DNA of 64,000 bases, taken from positions 1 through 64,000 of the forward strand of contig JAPSKH010000006.1 in NCBI GenBank assembly GCA_031177765.1. Reading direction: 5' to 3'. The position numbers and the translations under genes were made by a program. Positions 14,890-23,743 of the stretch are shown one piece after another. Source of the stretch: Microbacterium sp. GTDB taxonomy: Bacteria > Actinomycetota > Actinomycetes > Actinomycetales > Microbacteriaceae. The notes beneath the pieces are model-generated. The model saw only the letters and a program-made list of their open reading frames with translations, was not told where the DNA came from and did no database searches. Position 1 is the stretch's first letter; every line of letters starts with the position of its first letter.

Positions 14890-16431
14890 GTGACAGCCTC
14901 CCTCCCGGTGCCGAATGACGTCGATCCGGAAGAGCCGGACCGTCACTCCAGCGCGGAGGTCGTTCCGCTTCCGGCAGGCGCGACGCCGTCTGCGGCGCCG
15001 CGCAAGCCCCGGCCGCGGGGTTCGAAGTCCGCGAAGAAGGGCGCCCCGCGTGGCGGCGGGAAAGGCGAGGTCAAGCCAGGTCCCGAGGCGCCCCGGACGC
15101 CGCCGGCCATCCCCGGCCCGCCGCCCCCGTTGCCCGGCGACCTCGAGATCACGGCCTCCGCGGCGGCGGACATCATCATTCCGCCCAAGCCCCCGCTTCC
15201 GGTGGACCTGCGTCCCGTCGAGGAGCCCGTCGAGGCGGAGGCACCCGCCGCGATCGCGGAAGCGGTCGACGTCGAGGAGCCCGCCCAGGGCGCGCAACCG
15301 ACCGCCATCGACCAGCCGGTCGTGGCCGAAGAGCCCGTCGAGGTCGAGGAGCCGGTCGCAGGGGAAGCGGCTGTCGCGGTGGCGGCGCCCGCCGCGGTCG
15401 AGGAGCCCGTGGAGGTCGAGGGACCCGTCGAGCCCGAGGAGCCCGTCGAGGAGCCGACCTCGACCGCCGTCGACCGGCCCGCCGACCCCGGAACGTCGGC
15501 TGAGACCGATGTCCGCCCCGAGGCCGCCGCGGCCGCAGCGCTCGAGCTCGACCAGCCGGCCGACGCCCTCTCGGACGTCCTGACCGAGACCGAGGTCGCA
15601 ACCGCGGCCGCCGTCGAGGCCGGCACCCAGGTGATGGAGAAGGTCGCTCCGGCCAGTCCCGCCGCCACGGCGGACGACGTGCTGGTGATGCGCGGCGTCA
15701 GCAAGAGCTTCGGCGGCACGCCCGCTGTCGACGCGATCGACCTCACGGTGCCCGCCGGCACGTTCTACGGCCTGGTGGGCCCGAACGGGGCCGGCAAGAC
15801 CACGACCCTCTCGATGATCGCGGGCCTTCTGGTCCCGGACCGGGGGACGATCCGGGTCGGGGGAGTCGACGCGCGCTCCAAGCCGCTCGCCGCGAAGAAG
15901 CTCATGGGCGTGCTGCCCGATCGCCTCCGCACGTTCGATCGCCTCACCGGGCGCCAGCTGCTCTACTACTACGGCGTGCTGCGCGGCCTGTCCGCCGCGG
16001 TGGTCGAGAGCAGGACGGCGGACCTCGCGCGGGCCTTCGACATCGGCGACGCGCTGGGTCGCCGGGTGTCGGACTACTCGGCAGGCATGCTGAAGAAGGT
16101 CATGCTCGCCGGTGCGATGATCCACTCGCCGCGCCTGCTGGTGCTGGACGAGCCGTTCGAAGCGGTCGATCCCGTCTCGAGCGCCGTCATCCTCGACATC
16201 CTCTCGGCCTACGTGTCGCACGGCGGCACCGTGATCCTCTCGAGCCACGGCATGGAGCTGGTCGAGCGCGTGTGCTCGCGCGTGGCCGTCATCGTGGCCG
16301 GCCAGGTCCTCGCCGAAGGCACCGTCGACGAGGTGCGCGGCGAGCTCACGCTGGAGCAGCGCTTCGTCGAGCTCGCCGGCGGACTCAGCGACGTGGAGGG
16401 CCTGGAGTGGCTGCACACATTCTCCGGCTGA
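14890..16431 (+). CDS. ABC transporter ATP-binding protein with long Pro/Glu/Val-rich N-terminal region
   Basis: 513 residues in two parts. Residues 1-255 are low complexity: a basic Pro-rich start (KPRPRGSKSAKKGAPRGGGK) and then many short EEPVE-type units. The ATPase domain follows from about 262 (VLVMRGVSKSFGG): Walker A GPNGAGKTT, a weakened signature SDYSAGMLKK where LSGGM is usual, Walker B LLVLDEPFEAVDP and the H-loop SSHGMEL. The domain belongs to the ABC-2/drug-exporter type of ATPase. The permease gene starts 25 nt before this stop, so they form one transporter. Start GTG 14890 with TACGTT 6 nt upstream suggests a leaderless message. Substrate unknown. Confidence 0.87.
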   Translation: MTASLPVPNDVDPEEPDRHSSAEVVPLPAGATPSAAPRKPRPRGSKSAKKGAPRGGGKGEVKPGPEAPRTPPAIPGPPPPLPGDLEITASAAADIIIPPKPPLPVDLRPVEEPVEAEAPAAIAEAVDVEEPAQGAQPTAIDQPVVAEEPVEVEEPVAGEAAVAVAAPAAVEEPVEVEGPVEPEEPVEEPTSTAVDRPADPGTSAETDVRPEAAAAAALELDQPADALSDVLTETEVATAAAVEAGTQVMEKVAPASPAATADDVLVMRGVSKSFGGTPAVDAIDLTVPAGTFYGLVGPNGAGKTTTLSMIAGLLVPDRGTIRVGGVDARSKPLAAKKLMGVLPDRLRTFDRLTGRQLLYYYGVLRGLSAAVVESRTADLARAFDIGDALGRRVSDYSAGMLKKVMLAGAMIHSPRLLVLDEPFEAVDPVSSAVILDILSAYVSHGGTVILSSHGMELVERVCSRVAVIVAGQVLAEGTVDEVRGELTLEQRFVELAGGLSDVEGLEWLHTFSG

Positions 16432-17975
16432 GACTGGCGCTGCTGGTCGGCGCGCTGCGCGGTGACGCGCGCCAGGTCACGCGCACCGTGATCGCGCTCG
16501 TCGTGGTGGCCGCCGCGACGGTCGCGGCCTGCGCGGCTCTCCTCACGCTGAGGGATGCCTCAGACGACGTGCTGTTCGCCGTCACGGTGCTCGGGGGAGC
16601 CGCCGTGACGCTCGGCTTCGCTCTGGCGCCCATCATCGCCGCCGCCGAGGACCCTCTGGACCCGCGCCGACTGGCGCTCGTGCCGGCACATCGCGGCCTG
16701 CTCGCCGCCGTGCTCGTCGTGGCGGGACTGCTCAGCGTTCCGATCCTCGCGCTCCTCGCGGTCGCCGTGTGCGCCGGGGTCGCGTGGACCGCGCACGGCG
16801 CCGCCCCGGCGGTCGTCGTCGCCGGGGTCGCACTCGGCATCCTCACGTGCACGCTTTTGGCGCGCGTCTGCATGGCTCTGGCCGCGCTGTTCATCCGCGA
16901 GCGGCGGTCACGCGAGCTCACCGGTGTCTTCGTCATCGCCGTGCTCGTGGTCGTCGTGCCGGTCGGCGTGTTCCTGGCATCCCTGGAGTGGCGCGGCGCC
17001 GTGCCGATCCAGCTGCTCGAGGCGGTGTCGGTGCTCGGTCGCACACCGCTCGGCGCCGCCTGGGGCCTGCCCGCTGCCGTGACCGCGGGAAACGATGACG
17101 CGTGGATCGTCGCGCTCGTCGCCGTCGGAACCGTGGTCGTCCTCGCTCTCGCGTGGGCATGGGCCGTCACACGTCTGACGACCACGACCGAACGCCCCAG
17201 CGCGGGGCGCGACCGTGGCGGCATCGGCTGGTTCGGCGTCGCGCCCGGGACGGCGGGCGGAGCGATCGCCGCTCGCAGCCTCGTGTACGCGTTCGGCGAT
17301 CCGCGCTACGTCGTCAACGCGCTCATCATCCCGGTCGCCGCCGCGGTCACCGCAGTGCCGCTGCTGGTCGCCGGGGTGCCTGCCGAGATCGTCGCGCTGG
17401 TCCCCGTCCCCTTCGCCGCACTCTTCCTCGGATGGCTGCCGCACAACGACCTCGCGTACGACTCGACGGCGGTGTGGATGCACATCGCCAGCGGCGTCCG
17501 CGGCGTGTCGGACCGCGTCGGGCGCCTCGTGCCGGTGCTGCTGGTGGGCATCCCCCTGCTGGCGGTGGCGATCCCCGTCGTCATCTCGATGCACGGGCGC
17601 TGGGCGATGCTGCCGGCGATGGTGGGGGTGTGCGCGTCGCTGTTCCTCGCGGGACTCGGGCTGTCCAGTGTGGCGTCGGTCGTCGCACCTTATGCGGTCT
17701 CGCGGCCGGGTGAGAGCCCGTTCCAGCAGCCGCAGCGCACCTCGTCGACCGGCGCGATCGCGCAGGCCGTCGTCATGCTCGGCGCGCTGGCGGCGACGGC
17801 TCCGGTGCTGTGGTGGTCGTGGCTCGCGCTCCAGGGCGATGCGGATGCCGCGACGACCGCACTGTGGGGCGGCCTCGGCATCGGCGCCGGCGTCCTCATC
17901 GTCGGGGTCGCCATAGGCTCGTTCGTCTTCGAGCGGCGCGGGGGTCGGCTCATGGAGTTCGCCGAGTCCACGTGA
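16407..17975 (+). CDS. ABC transporter permease, about 12 membrane spans
   Basis: 522 residues, nearly all hydrophobic helices: the first at VIALVVVAAATVAACAALL, the last at LWGGLGIGAGVLIVGVAIG, with a short basic tail. There is no known substrate signature. I place the start at GTG 16407, inside the end of the ATPase gene, with GGAG and GGAGG just upstream; the frame is open further left to 16272 but that part would be highly basic and out of keeping. The overlap with the ATPase implies stoichiometric synthesis. By pattern it is an exporter-type permease found widely in Microbacteriaceae; the cargo cannot be named. Confidence 0.82.
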   Translation: MAAHILRLRLALLVGALRGDARQVTRTVIALVVVAAATVAACAALLTLRDASDDVLFAVTVLGGAAVTLGFALAPIIAAAEDPLDPRRLALVPAHRGLLAAVLVVAGLLSVPILALLAVAVCAGVAWTAHGAAPAVVVAGVALGILTCTLLARVCMALAALFIRERRSRELTGVFVIAVLVVVVPVGVFLASLEWRGAVPIQLLEAVSVLGRTPLGAAWGLPAAVTAGNDDAWIVALVAVGTVVVLALAWAWAVTRLTTTTERPSAGRDRGGIGWFGVAPGTAGGAIAARSLVYAFGDPRYVVNALIIPVAAAVTAVPLLVAGVPAEIVALVPVPFAALFLGWLPHNDLAYDSTAVWMHIASGVRGVSDRVGRLVPVLLVGIPLLAVAIPVVISMHGRWAMLPAMVGVCASLFLAGLGLSSVASVVAPYAVSRPGESPFQQPQRTSSTGAIAQAVVMLGALAATAPVLWWSWLALQGDADAATTALWGGLGIGAGVLIVGVAIGSFVFERRGGRLMEFAEST

Positions 17976-18024
17976 CGGCGCCTCCGGACCCACCGGCGAT
18001 GCCGCCCGGCTACACTGGCAGACC

Positions 18025-18291
18025 ATGAGCACTCCCCTCGAAGGTCCGGATCAGGGCGGACTGGCGACCCTCGACCGCGAGCTCGAAGAGCTCATCCGCG
18101 AGGAGAACATCGAGCCCGGAGACCACGAGCGCTTCTCGCACTACGTGAAGAAGGACAAGATCCTGGAGTCCGCGATCACCGGCAAGCCGGTGCGGGCGCT
18201 GTGCGGCAAGAAGTGGACGCCGGGGCGCGACCCCGAGAAGTTCCCGATCTGCCCCACGTGCAAGGAGATCTACGAGTCCTTGGGCGGCTGA
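18025..18291 (+). CDS. DUF3039 family small Cys-containing protein
   Basis: 88 residues. It has TLDRELEELIREENIEPGDHERFSHYV, then ALCGKKWTPGRDPEKFPICPTCKEIYESL. The arrangement His/Tyr-rich helix plus C-x(17)-C-x2-C is typical of DUF3039 and could hold zinc, though only three Cys are visible. The family is restricted mainly to Actinobacteria and has no established function. TACACT (18011-18016) ends 8 nt before the ATG, so the message is probably leaderless. A short stem CCGAGCC/GGCTCGG (18301-18317) lies between this gene and the convergent pncB. Confidence 0.82.
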   Translation: MSTPLEGPDQGGLATLDRELEELIREENIEPGDHERFSHYVKKDKILESAITGKPVRALCGKKWTPGRDPEKFPICPTCKEIYESLGG

Positions 18292-18300
18292 CCCGCCGCG

Positions 18301-18317
18301 CCGAGCCGGGGGCTCGG
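18301..18317. terminator. Short convergent hairpin between DUF3039 gene and pncB
   Basis: A 7-bp GC stem (CCGAGCC with GGCTCGG, loop GGG) sits in the 33-bp space between two convergent genes. There is no T-run, so it is at best a weak bidirectional terminator. Confidence 0.4.
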
Positions 18318-18324
18318 TCCCGAC

Positions 18325-19674
18325 TCACTCGGCGTCGACGTAGACCGTCGGGATCGCGGGGTCGGAGCGGCTGAGCGCGAGCCCGCGCACCGGCAGCTCC
18401 TCACGCACGCGCGCGTGATGTGCGCGCGCGGCCTGGACGCCTGCGACGCCCTCGAACGAGGCGTCCGTCTCACCGTCGACGATGAGCGGAACCTGCAGTG
18501 CCCGCGCGTCGGGGTGCGACGCGGCGGTGTGCAGCTCCTCGAAGCCGTCGGAGACCGCGATGAGCTCGCTGGTGGCCGTGCCGTCGTCGAGGGTGCGGAA
18601 TGCCGCTTTGCGGCCTCCCTTGGACCCCTTGTCGGTCGACGCCTTCGCGACGGCGACCCAACCGCCCGCGGCATCCTGCCGTGCCACGAGCTTGTACACC
18701 ATGCCCGCGGTGGGCGAACCGGATCCGGTCACGACGGACGTCCCGACGCCGTAGGCGTCCACGGGAGAGGCGGCGAGGGCCGCGATGGCGTACTCGTCGA
18801 GGTCGCTGGTCACCGTGATGCGGGTGCCGGTCGCGCCGAGCCGGTCCAGCTGTGCGCGCACCTCCGCCGCGACGGTGGGCAGATCTCCCGAGTCGATGCG
18901 CACGCCGCCGAGCGACGTGCCGGCCACGCGCACCGCGGTGGCGACCCCCTCGCGGATGTCGTAGGTGTCCACGAGCAGCGCCGTCCCGGGCCCGAGGGCG
19001 TCGACCTGCGCTCGGAACGCCGCCTCTTCGCTGTCGTGCAGCAGCGTCCATGAGTGCGCGGCGGTGCCCATCGTCGGGATGCCCCATCGGCGGCCCGCCT
19101 CGAGGTTGGAGGTGGCGCTGAACCCGGCGATGTACGCCGCCCGCGCGGCGGAGACCGCAGAGGACTCCGCCGCGCGGCGGGAGCCCATCTCGGCGAGCGG
19201 CCGGTCGCCGGCGGCGATGCTCATGCGCGCGGCGGCGGTGGCCACGGCCGAGTCGTGATTCAGCACGCTCAGCGCGAGGGTCTCGAGCACGACCGCTTCG
19301 GCGAACGTGCCCTCGATCGTGAGGATCGGCGAGCCGGGGAAGTACAGCTCGCCCTCGCGGTACCCGGTGATCGTGCCGGTGAAGCGGTAGCCCTCGAGGA
19401 AGTCCAGCGTGGCGGCATCCACCACGTTCTCGTCACGCAGGAACCGCAGCTCGTCCTCGCCGAAGCGGAAATCGCGGATGAGCTGCAGCAGGCGGCCGGT
19501 GCCGGCGACCACGCCGAACCGGCGGGCGCCCGGGAGCCGGCGTGCGAACAGCTCGAAGACGCAGCGCCGATCGGCGGTGCCGTCGCGCAGCGCCGCGTCC
19601 ACCATGGTGAGCTCATAGCGGTCCGTCAGCAGCGCGGTCGACGCGCCGCCGTCGTGAGCTTTCCCGAAGATCAT
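18325..19674 (-). CDS. pncB: Nicotinate phosphoribosyltransferase
   Basis: 449 residues. It catalyses nicotinate + PRPP to nicotinate mononucleotide, the salvage entry to NAD. Landmarks: LLTDRYELTMVDAAL at the N-terminus, RRLPGARRFGVVAGTGRLL, the FSATSNLEAGRRWGIPTMGT block with substrate-binding residues, and GGVRIDSGDL with PRPP contacts. The C-terminal part has the GVGTSVVTG motif. Length fits the actinobacterial enzyme (about 440). TAGGCT on the minus strand (complement of 19682-19687) ends 7 nt before the ATG, suggesting leaderless expression. It is divergent from murI with mirrored -10 boxes. Confidence 0.94.
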   Translation of the reverse strand: MIFGKAHDGGASTALLTDRYELTMVDAALRDGTADRRCVFELFARRLPGARRFGVVAGTGRLLQLIRDFRFGEDELRFLRDENVVDAATLDFLEGYRFTGTITGYREGELYFPGSPILTIEGTFAEAVVLETLALSVLNHDSAVATAAARMSIAAGDRPLAEMGSRRAAESSAVSAARAAYIAGFSATSNLEAGRRWGIPTMGTAAHSWTLLHDSEEAAFRAQVDALGPGTALLVDTYDIREGVATAVRVAGTSLGGVRIDSGDLPTVAAEVRAQLDRLGATGTRITVTSDLDEYAIAALAASPVDAYGVGTSVVTGSGSPTAGMVYKLVARQDAAGGWVAVAKASTDKGSKGGRKAAFRTLDDGTATSELIAVSDGFEELHTAASHPDARALQVPLIVDGETDASFEGVAGVQAARAHHARVREELPVRGLALSRSDPAIPTVYVDAE

Positions 19675-19681
19675 GCGGGTC

Positions 19682-19707
19682 AGCCTACTGAGCGTCTGGC
19701 GTAGGCT
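19682..19707. promoter_or_regulatory. Mirrored divergent promoters for pncB and murI
   Basis: AGCCTA at 19682-19687 and TAGGCT at 19702-19707 are the same -10 element on opposite strands, separated by 14 bp. They end 7 nt and 8 nt before the pncB and murI starts. The two polymerase sites must overlap, so the genes probably compete for initiation. Confidence 0.65.
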
Positions 19708-19715
19708 GGATCATC

Positions 19716-20567
19716 GTGACCCTTCGAGAGGCTCTGGGCGGCGCTGACCTGCCCATCGGGATCTTCGACTCCGGGGTCGGCGGACTCACGGTGGCGCGCG
19801 CGGTGTCGGCGCAACTGCCGCGCGAGTCGATCCTCTACATCGGCGACACCGCGCGCTCGCCGTACGGGCCGAAGCCGATCGCCGACGTGCGGCGCTACTC
19901 GCTCGAGATCCTGGACTCCCTGGTCGATCAGGGCGTGAAGATGCTCGTGATCGCGTGCAACACCGCCTCCGCGGCGATGCTGCGCGATGCCCGCGAGCGC
20001 TACAGCGTGCCGGTCGTCGAGGTGATCGGCCCCGCCGTCCGCACCGCGATGTCCACCACGCGCAACGGGCGGATCGGCGTGATCGGCACGACGGGCACGA
20101 TCAGCTCGGGTGCGTACCAGGACATGCTCGAGGTGAACGAGCGGCTGACCGTCTTCGCGCAGGCGTGCCCGCGCTTCGTCGAATTCGTCGAAGCGGGCAT
20201 CACCGATTCGCCCGAGGTGCTCGCGGTGGCCGAGGAGTACCTCGCGCCGCTGCGCCACGCCGGTGTGGACACCCTCGTCCTCGGCTGCACGCACTATCCG
20301 TTCCTCGAGGGCGCCATCAGCTACGTCATGGGCCCCGACGTCAGCCTCGTCTCCAGCGACACCGAGACCGCGAAGGACGTCTACCGTCAGCTGGTCTCGC
20401 GCGACCTGCTCGCGGGGCCGGATGCCGCGCCCACCCACGTGTACGAGGCCACCGGCGCGTCCGCCGACGAGTTCCTGCAGCTGGCGCACCGGCTCATGGG
20501 CCGGGAGGTGAGCGCCGTCCGCCTGGTGCAGACCGGCGCCATCGACCTTCCCGCGCGCTCGGCGTGA
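19716..20567 (+). CDS. murI: Glutamate racemase
   Basis: 283 residues. It converts L-glutamate to D-glutamate for peptidoglycan. The two catalytic cysteines are seen in [12 protein letters not shown] and [12 protein letters not shown], and the substrate loop in [18 protein letters not shown] plus [10 protein letters not shown]. Length is standard (about 270). The start is GTG 19716 with TAGGCT 8 nt upstream. Downstream come rph (100-bp gap) and rdgB, the usual murI-rph-rdgB order of Actinobacteria. Confidence 0.96.
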   Translation: MTLREALGGADLPIGIFDSGVGGLTVARAVSAQLPRESILYIGDTARSPYGPKPIADVRRYSLEILDSLVDQGVKMLVIACNTASAAMLRDARERYSVPVVEVIGPAVRTAMSTTRNGRIGVIGTTGTISSGAYQDMLEVNERLTVFAQACPRFVEFVEAGITDSPEVLAVAEEYLAPLRHAGVDTLVLGCTHYPFLEGAISYVMGPDVSLVSSDTETAKDVYRQLVSRDLLAGPDAAPTHVYEATGASADEFLQLAHRLMGREVSAVRLVQTGAIDLPARSA

Positions 20568-20574
20568 GGCATCC

Positions 20575-20646
20575 GTGTCCCGAAATCCCGCTCCCGTGTC
20601 CCGATTCCTCGCTTCGAAGCGCCTTCGTTGTCGTTCTCTCGGGACA
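20575..20646 (+). repeat. GTGTCCCGA repeats forming a stem in the murI-rph gap
   Basis: GTGTCCCGA occurs twice in direct orientation (20575-20583 and 20596-20604), and TCGGGACA (20639-20646) can pair with either TGTCCCGA copy. The perfect palindrome GCTTCGAAGC (20611-20620) lies inside. It could be a leader structure or attenuator upstream of rph. Confidence 0.5.
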
Positions 20647-20668
20647 TGGTCCGCCTCTGAGGAGAGAA

Positions 20669-21406
20669 ATGCCTGACATCACCCGCGCCGATGGTCGTGC
20701 CGTCGACGAGCTCCGCCCCGTCACGATCGAACGGGGGTGGAGCGCCCAGGCCGAAGGATCGGCCCTGATCTCCTTCGGTGGCACCAAGGTGCTGTGCACG
20801 GCCTCGTTCACCAACGGCGTACCCCGGTGGCTCACCGGCAAGGGCAAAGGCTGGGTCACCGCGGAGTACGCGATGCTGCCGCGCGCCACCAACGAGCGCA
20901 ACGACCGCGAGAGCGTCAAGGGCCGCATCGGCGGTCGCACGCATGAGATCTCCCGGCTCATCGGCCGCGCCCTGCGCGCGGTCGTGGACACCAAGGCGCT
21001 GGGTGAGAACACCGTCGTGATCGACTGCGACGTGCTGCAGGCCGACGGCGGAACCCGCACGGCGGCGATCACGGGGGCGTTCGTGGCACTGGCGGATGCC
21101 ATCGAGTGGGGCCGCGGCAAGAAGTTCATCGCCCAGAAGTCCCAGGTGCTGATCGACTCCGTCTCCGCCGTGTCGGTGGGCATCATCGACGGGGAGCCGA
21201 TGCTCGACCTCGCGTACGTCGAGGACGTGCGCGCCGAGACCGACATGAACATCGTCGTGACCGGCCGCGGTCTGTTCGTCGAAGTGCAGGGCACCGCCGA
21301 GGGCGCGCCCTTCGACAAGCGCGAGCTCGACGCGCTGCTGGAGCTCGGGCTCGCCGGCTGCGGGTCGCTGCGGGACCTCCAGGCGGCCGCATTGGCGGGG
21401 GAGTGA
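20669..21406 (+). CDS. rph: Ribonuclease PH
   Basis: 245 residues. A phosphorolytic 3'-5' exoribonuclease that trims tRNA 3' ends, working as a hexamer. It shows [19 protein letters not shown], the phosphate-binding and RNA-contact region [39 protein letters not shown] and [20 protein letters not shown], all classic RNase PH. I chose ATG 20669 with GAGGAGAG about 6 nt upstream. The gap to rdgB is only 3 bp. Confidence 0.96.
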   Translation: MPDITRADGRAVDELRPVTIERGWSAQAEGSALISFGGTKVLCTASFTNGVPRWLTGKGKGWVTAEYAMLPRATNERNDRESVKGRIGGRTHEISRLIGRALRAVVDTKALGENTVVIDCDVLQADGGTRTAAITGAFVALADAIEWGRGKKFIAQKSQVLIDSVSAVSVGIIDGEPMLDLAYVEDVRAETDMNIVVTGRGLFVEVQGTAEGAPFDKRELDALLELGLAGCGSLRDLQAAALAGE

Positions 21407-21409
21407 CCG

Positions 21410-22015
21410 ATGCCGGGCCGCGTCGTTCTCGCCACGCACAACCCGCACAAGGTCGAGGAGTTCCAGGCCATCGTGGCGGCCACGCGGCCGGACCTCGAGG
21501 TCGTCGGTTACGACGGTCCTGAGCCGGTCGAGGACGGCGTCACGTTCGCCCAGAACGCTCTCATCAAGGCCCGCGCCGCCGCCGCGCACACGGGGCTTCC
21601 TGCCCTGGCGGATGACTCGGGTATCTGCGTGGACGTCCTCGGCGGCGCGCCGGGGGTCTTCTCGGCGTACTGGGCAGGACACGCGAAGGATGCCTCCGCG
21701 AACCTCAACCTCCTCCTGGACCAGCTCTCCGACATCCGGGATCCCCACCGCACCGCCCGGTTCGTCTCGACGATCGCGCTCGTCGTCCCCGGCGATGCCG
21801 GCCGAGAGAGCGTCGTCGAGGGCGTCTGGCCCGGACGCCTGGCGACACGGCCGTCGGGATCCGGTGGGTTCGGGTACGACCCGATCTTCATCCCCGACGA
21901 GCAGCCGACGGACACCGAGCGGACGGTGGGCGAGTGGAGCGCAGACGAGAAGAATGCGGCCTCTCACCGCTCGCGGGCCTTCGCCGCGCTGGCACCACTG
22001 CTCACACGGCTCTGA
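21410..22015 (+). CDS. rdgB: Non-canonical purine NTP pyrophosphatase (RdgB/HAM1)
   Basis: 201 residues. It hydrolyses dITP, XTP and related damaged nucleotides to the monophosphates, keeping them out of DNA. Motifs: VVLATHNPHKVEEF, FAQNALIKARAAA, LADDSGICVDVLGGAPGVFSA and SGGFGYDPIF, ending with NAASHRSRAFAAL. It is the third gene of the murI-rph-rdgB group. Its last 14 bp overlap the end of the convergent hydrolase gene. Confidence 0.95.
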   Translation: MPGRVVLATHNPHKVEEFQAIVAATRPDLEVVGYDGPEPVEDGVTFAQNALIKARAAAAHTGLPALADDSGICVDVLGGAPGVFSAYWAGHAKDASANLNLLLDQLSDIRDPHRTARFVSTIALVVPGDAGRESVVEGVWPGRLATRPSGSGGFGYDPIFIPDEQPTDTERTVGEWSADEKNAASHRSRAFAALAPLLTRL

Positions 22016-23639
22016 CGTCGCGCTCCGCGTGGACGAGCGGCAGCTCGAGGGTCGCCTGCCCGTCGCCGAGGTGGATCTCGCAGACCGCACGGGGATCGGA
22101 CCGATAGAGCGCCGGGAACGAGCCCCACAGCGGATTGCGCGGCGAGAGCTGCCGGCCGCCGATGTGCAGGCGCAACTGGTCGCCCGCGCGGAAGAAGGTC
22201 GATGACGGCGAGAGTTCGATCTCGACGTCGCGCGGCTCGGCGGCCGCGGGGACCCGCATCGTGCCGGTAGCGATGAAGTCGCGGCCGAATCCGTACGAAC
22301 CCTCGAACGGCACGAACCGTCCGCCGCTCCACTTCGACACCGCCGCGAACAGCGACAGCGGCACTCTCCGGGACGATGTCACGCGAAGCCGCAGCCGTAT
22401 GTCGCCGGTGATCTCGATATCGTCCTCGAAGGTCCACGAGAAGGTCGCCGCCCGCCGTCTCGTCGGGAACGACACCGCCGACCCGGCGCCGGCCGGCGCG
22501 CCGGCGAGCGCACCGCCCGCCTGGAGGTGAAGAGTGAGGGGATCCGAGGCCGGCGGCCACTGGTCGGCCGCACGCACCTCGTGGACGGCATCCCGGCTCT
22601 CACGCACTTCGAGCCGCACCCGGGGCAGCTCCCGGGGAAGGCCCTTGAGGTGCCGCTCCAGGAAGGCCAGCTGGGATGCCTTCGCCTCATCACCGTAGAA
22701 GGTCGCCCACTTGCCTCCGCGATGGGTGTAAAGGTGACGCTCCGGCGACGACACGTCCGTGAACGCCCGGAATGAACCACGGGAATGCAGATTCGCGTCC
22801 GAGAAGCTGCCGCACACGAGCATCGGGACCTCGATGCGTGCCAACTGGGGAACGAGCGACTGCCACCACGCGTCCTCCATGGGGCGGGATGCCGTTTCCA
22901 CAGCGATGTCCGGGACCGTGCGGGTCGCGCGTCGGACGAGCGTCGTCCACAGCCGCGAGAACCCGATCTCGCGCACGCCGCCGGGGTAGAACAGATCGCG
23001 GTACGGGTCGGTGAAGCCCTCCCAGGGCACGATGGCGCGCAGATGCGGCGGCCGCGTGGCTGCCGCCTTGTACTGGGAGATCGCGAGATACGACACTCCC
23101 AGCATCGCCACACCACCGTCGCACCAGGGCTGGGAACCGATCCATTCGATCGCCTCGTGGATGTCGTCCGCTTCCGCGTCGCTCAAGAGCGACCCGACAC
23201 CGTCGGAGCGGCCGGCGCCGCGGAGGTCGAGGTTCACCACGGCGAATCCTCGCGGCACCCACCACGCGGGGTCCGGTGCCTCCCAGCTCGTCTCGTCGGA
23301 AATCCGGATGCGCGCGGTCTGCCGCAGCATCCGGAACTGCGGATTGATCCGCCAGCCGGTTCTGGTGCGCCGGGGGAGCGCGTCCTTGCCGTACGGGTGC
23401 GCGCACAGGATCGCCGGGTGGCTCCCGCCTCGGCTCGGAAGATACACGTTGGCGCGCAGGACGACGCCGTCGCGCATCGGGATCTCGACGTCCTCGAGCT
23501 TGCGGATGTCGGCGTCCAGCGGCGTCACGGTCACCGGAGGGCGCAGGATGCCGCGGACGCGATCGAGGGCGTATCGTGGCGCGCCGCTGCGGTGCCACGG
23601 GCGGTCGGTGCTCGGGAAGCGGCGAGGTCGAGCCATCAC
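22002..23639 (-). CDS. CocE/NonD family serine hydrolase
   Basis: 545 residues. An alpha/beta-hydrolase domain (about 40-330) contains EIPMRDGVVLRANVYLP, DLRGAGRSDG and the nucleophile elbow GVSYLAISQY (Ser). It is followed by a C-terminal jelly-roll domain (about 340-540, e.g. GDIRLRLRVTSS, STFFRAGDQLRLHIGGRQ), the X-Pro dipeptidyl-peptidase-like fold of the CocE family. Members cleave esters, peptides or glutaryl-amides; the natural substrate here is unknown. No signal peptide is evident. Two starts are possible, GTG 23639 and ATG 23636; TAGCGT (complement of 23646-23651) ends 6 or 9 nt upstream, so leaderless either way. Confidence 0.87.
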   Translation of the reverse strand: MMARPRRFPSTDRPWHRSGAPRYALDRVRGILRPPVTVTPLDADIRKLEDVEIPMRDGVVLRANVYLPSRGGSHPAILCAHPYGKDALPRRTRTGWRINPQFRMLRQTARIRISDETSWEAPDPAWWVPRGFAVVNLDLRGAGRSDGVGSLLSDAEADDIHEAIEWIGSQPWCDGGVAMLGVSYLAISQYKAAATRPPHLRAIVPWEGFTDPYRDLFYPGGVREIGFSRLWTTLVRRATRTVPDIAVETASRPMEDAWWQSLVPQLARIEVPMLVCGSFSDANLHSRGSFRAFTDVSSPERHLYTHRGGKWATFYGDEAKASQLAFLERHLKGLPRELPRVRLEVRESRDAVHEVRAADQWPPASDPLTLHLQAGGALAGAPAGAGSAVSFPTRRRAATFSWTFEDDIEITGDIRLRLRVTSSRRVPLSLFAAVSKWSGGRFVPFEGSYGFGRDFIATGTMRVPAAAEPRDVEIELSPSSTFFRAGDQLRLHIGGRQLSPRNPLWGSFPALYRSDPRAVCEIHLGDGQATLELPLVHAERDVRAV

Positions 23640-23743
23640 GGCGCGACGCTACCACCGGCGGCGGTCCGGAAGTGAGAATCACACTCATTCCCGACATGGC
23701 GGAAGTCCCTCGAGGCGCGTGTGCCCGGACGTACCCTGGGCCC

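Noticed and set aside
16272..16406. Upstream extension of the ABC permease frame
   Set aside because: The extra residues are almost all Arg/Gly/Ala and lie inside the ATPase gene; GTG 16407 has ribosome sites.
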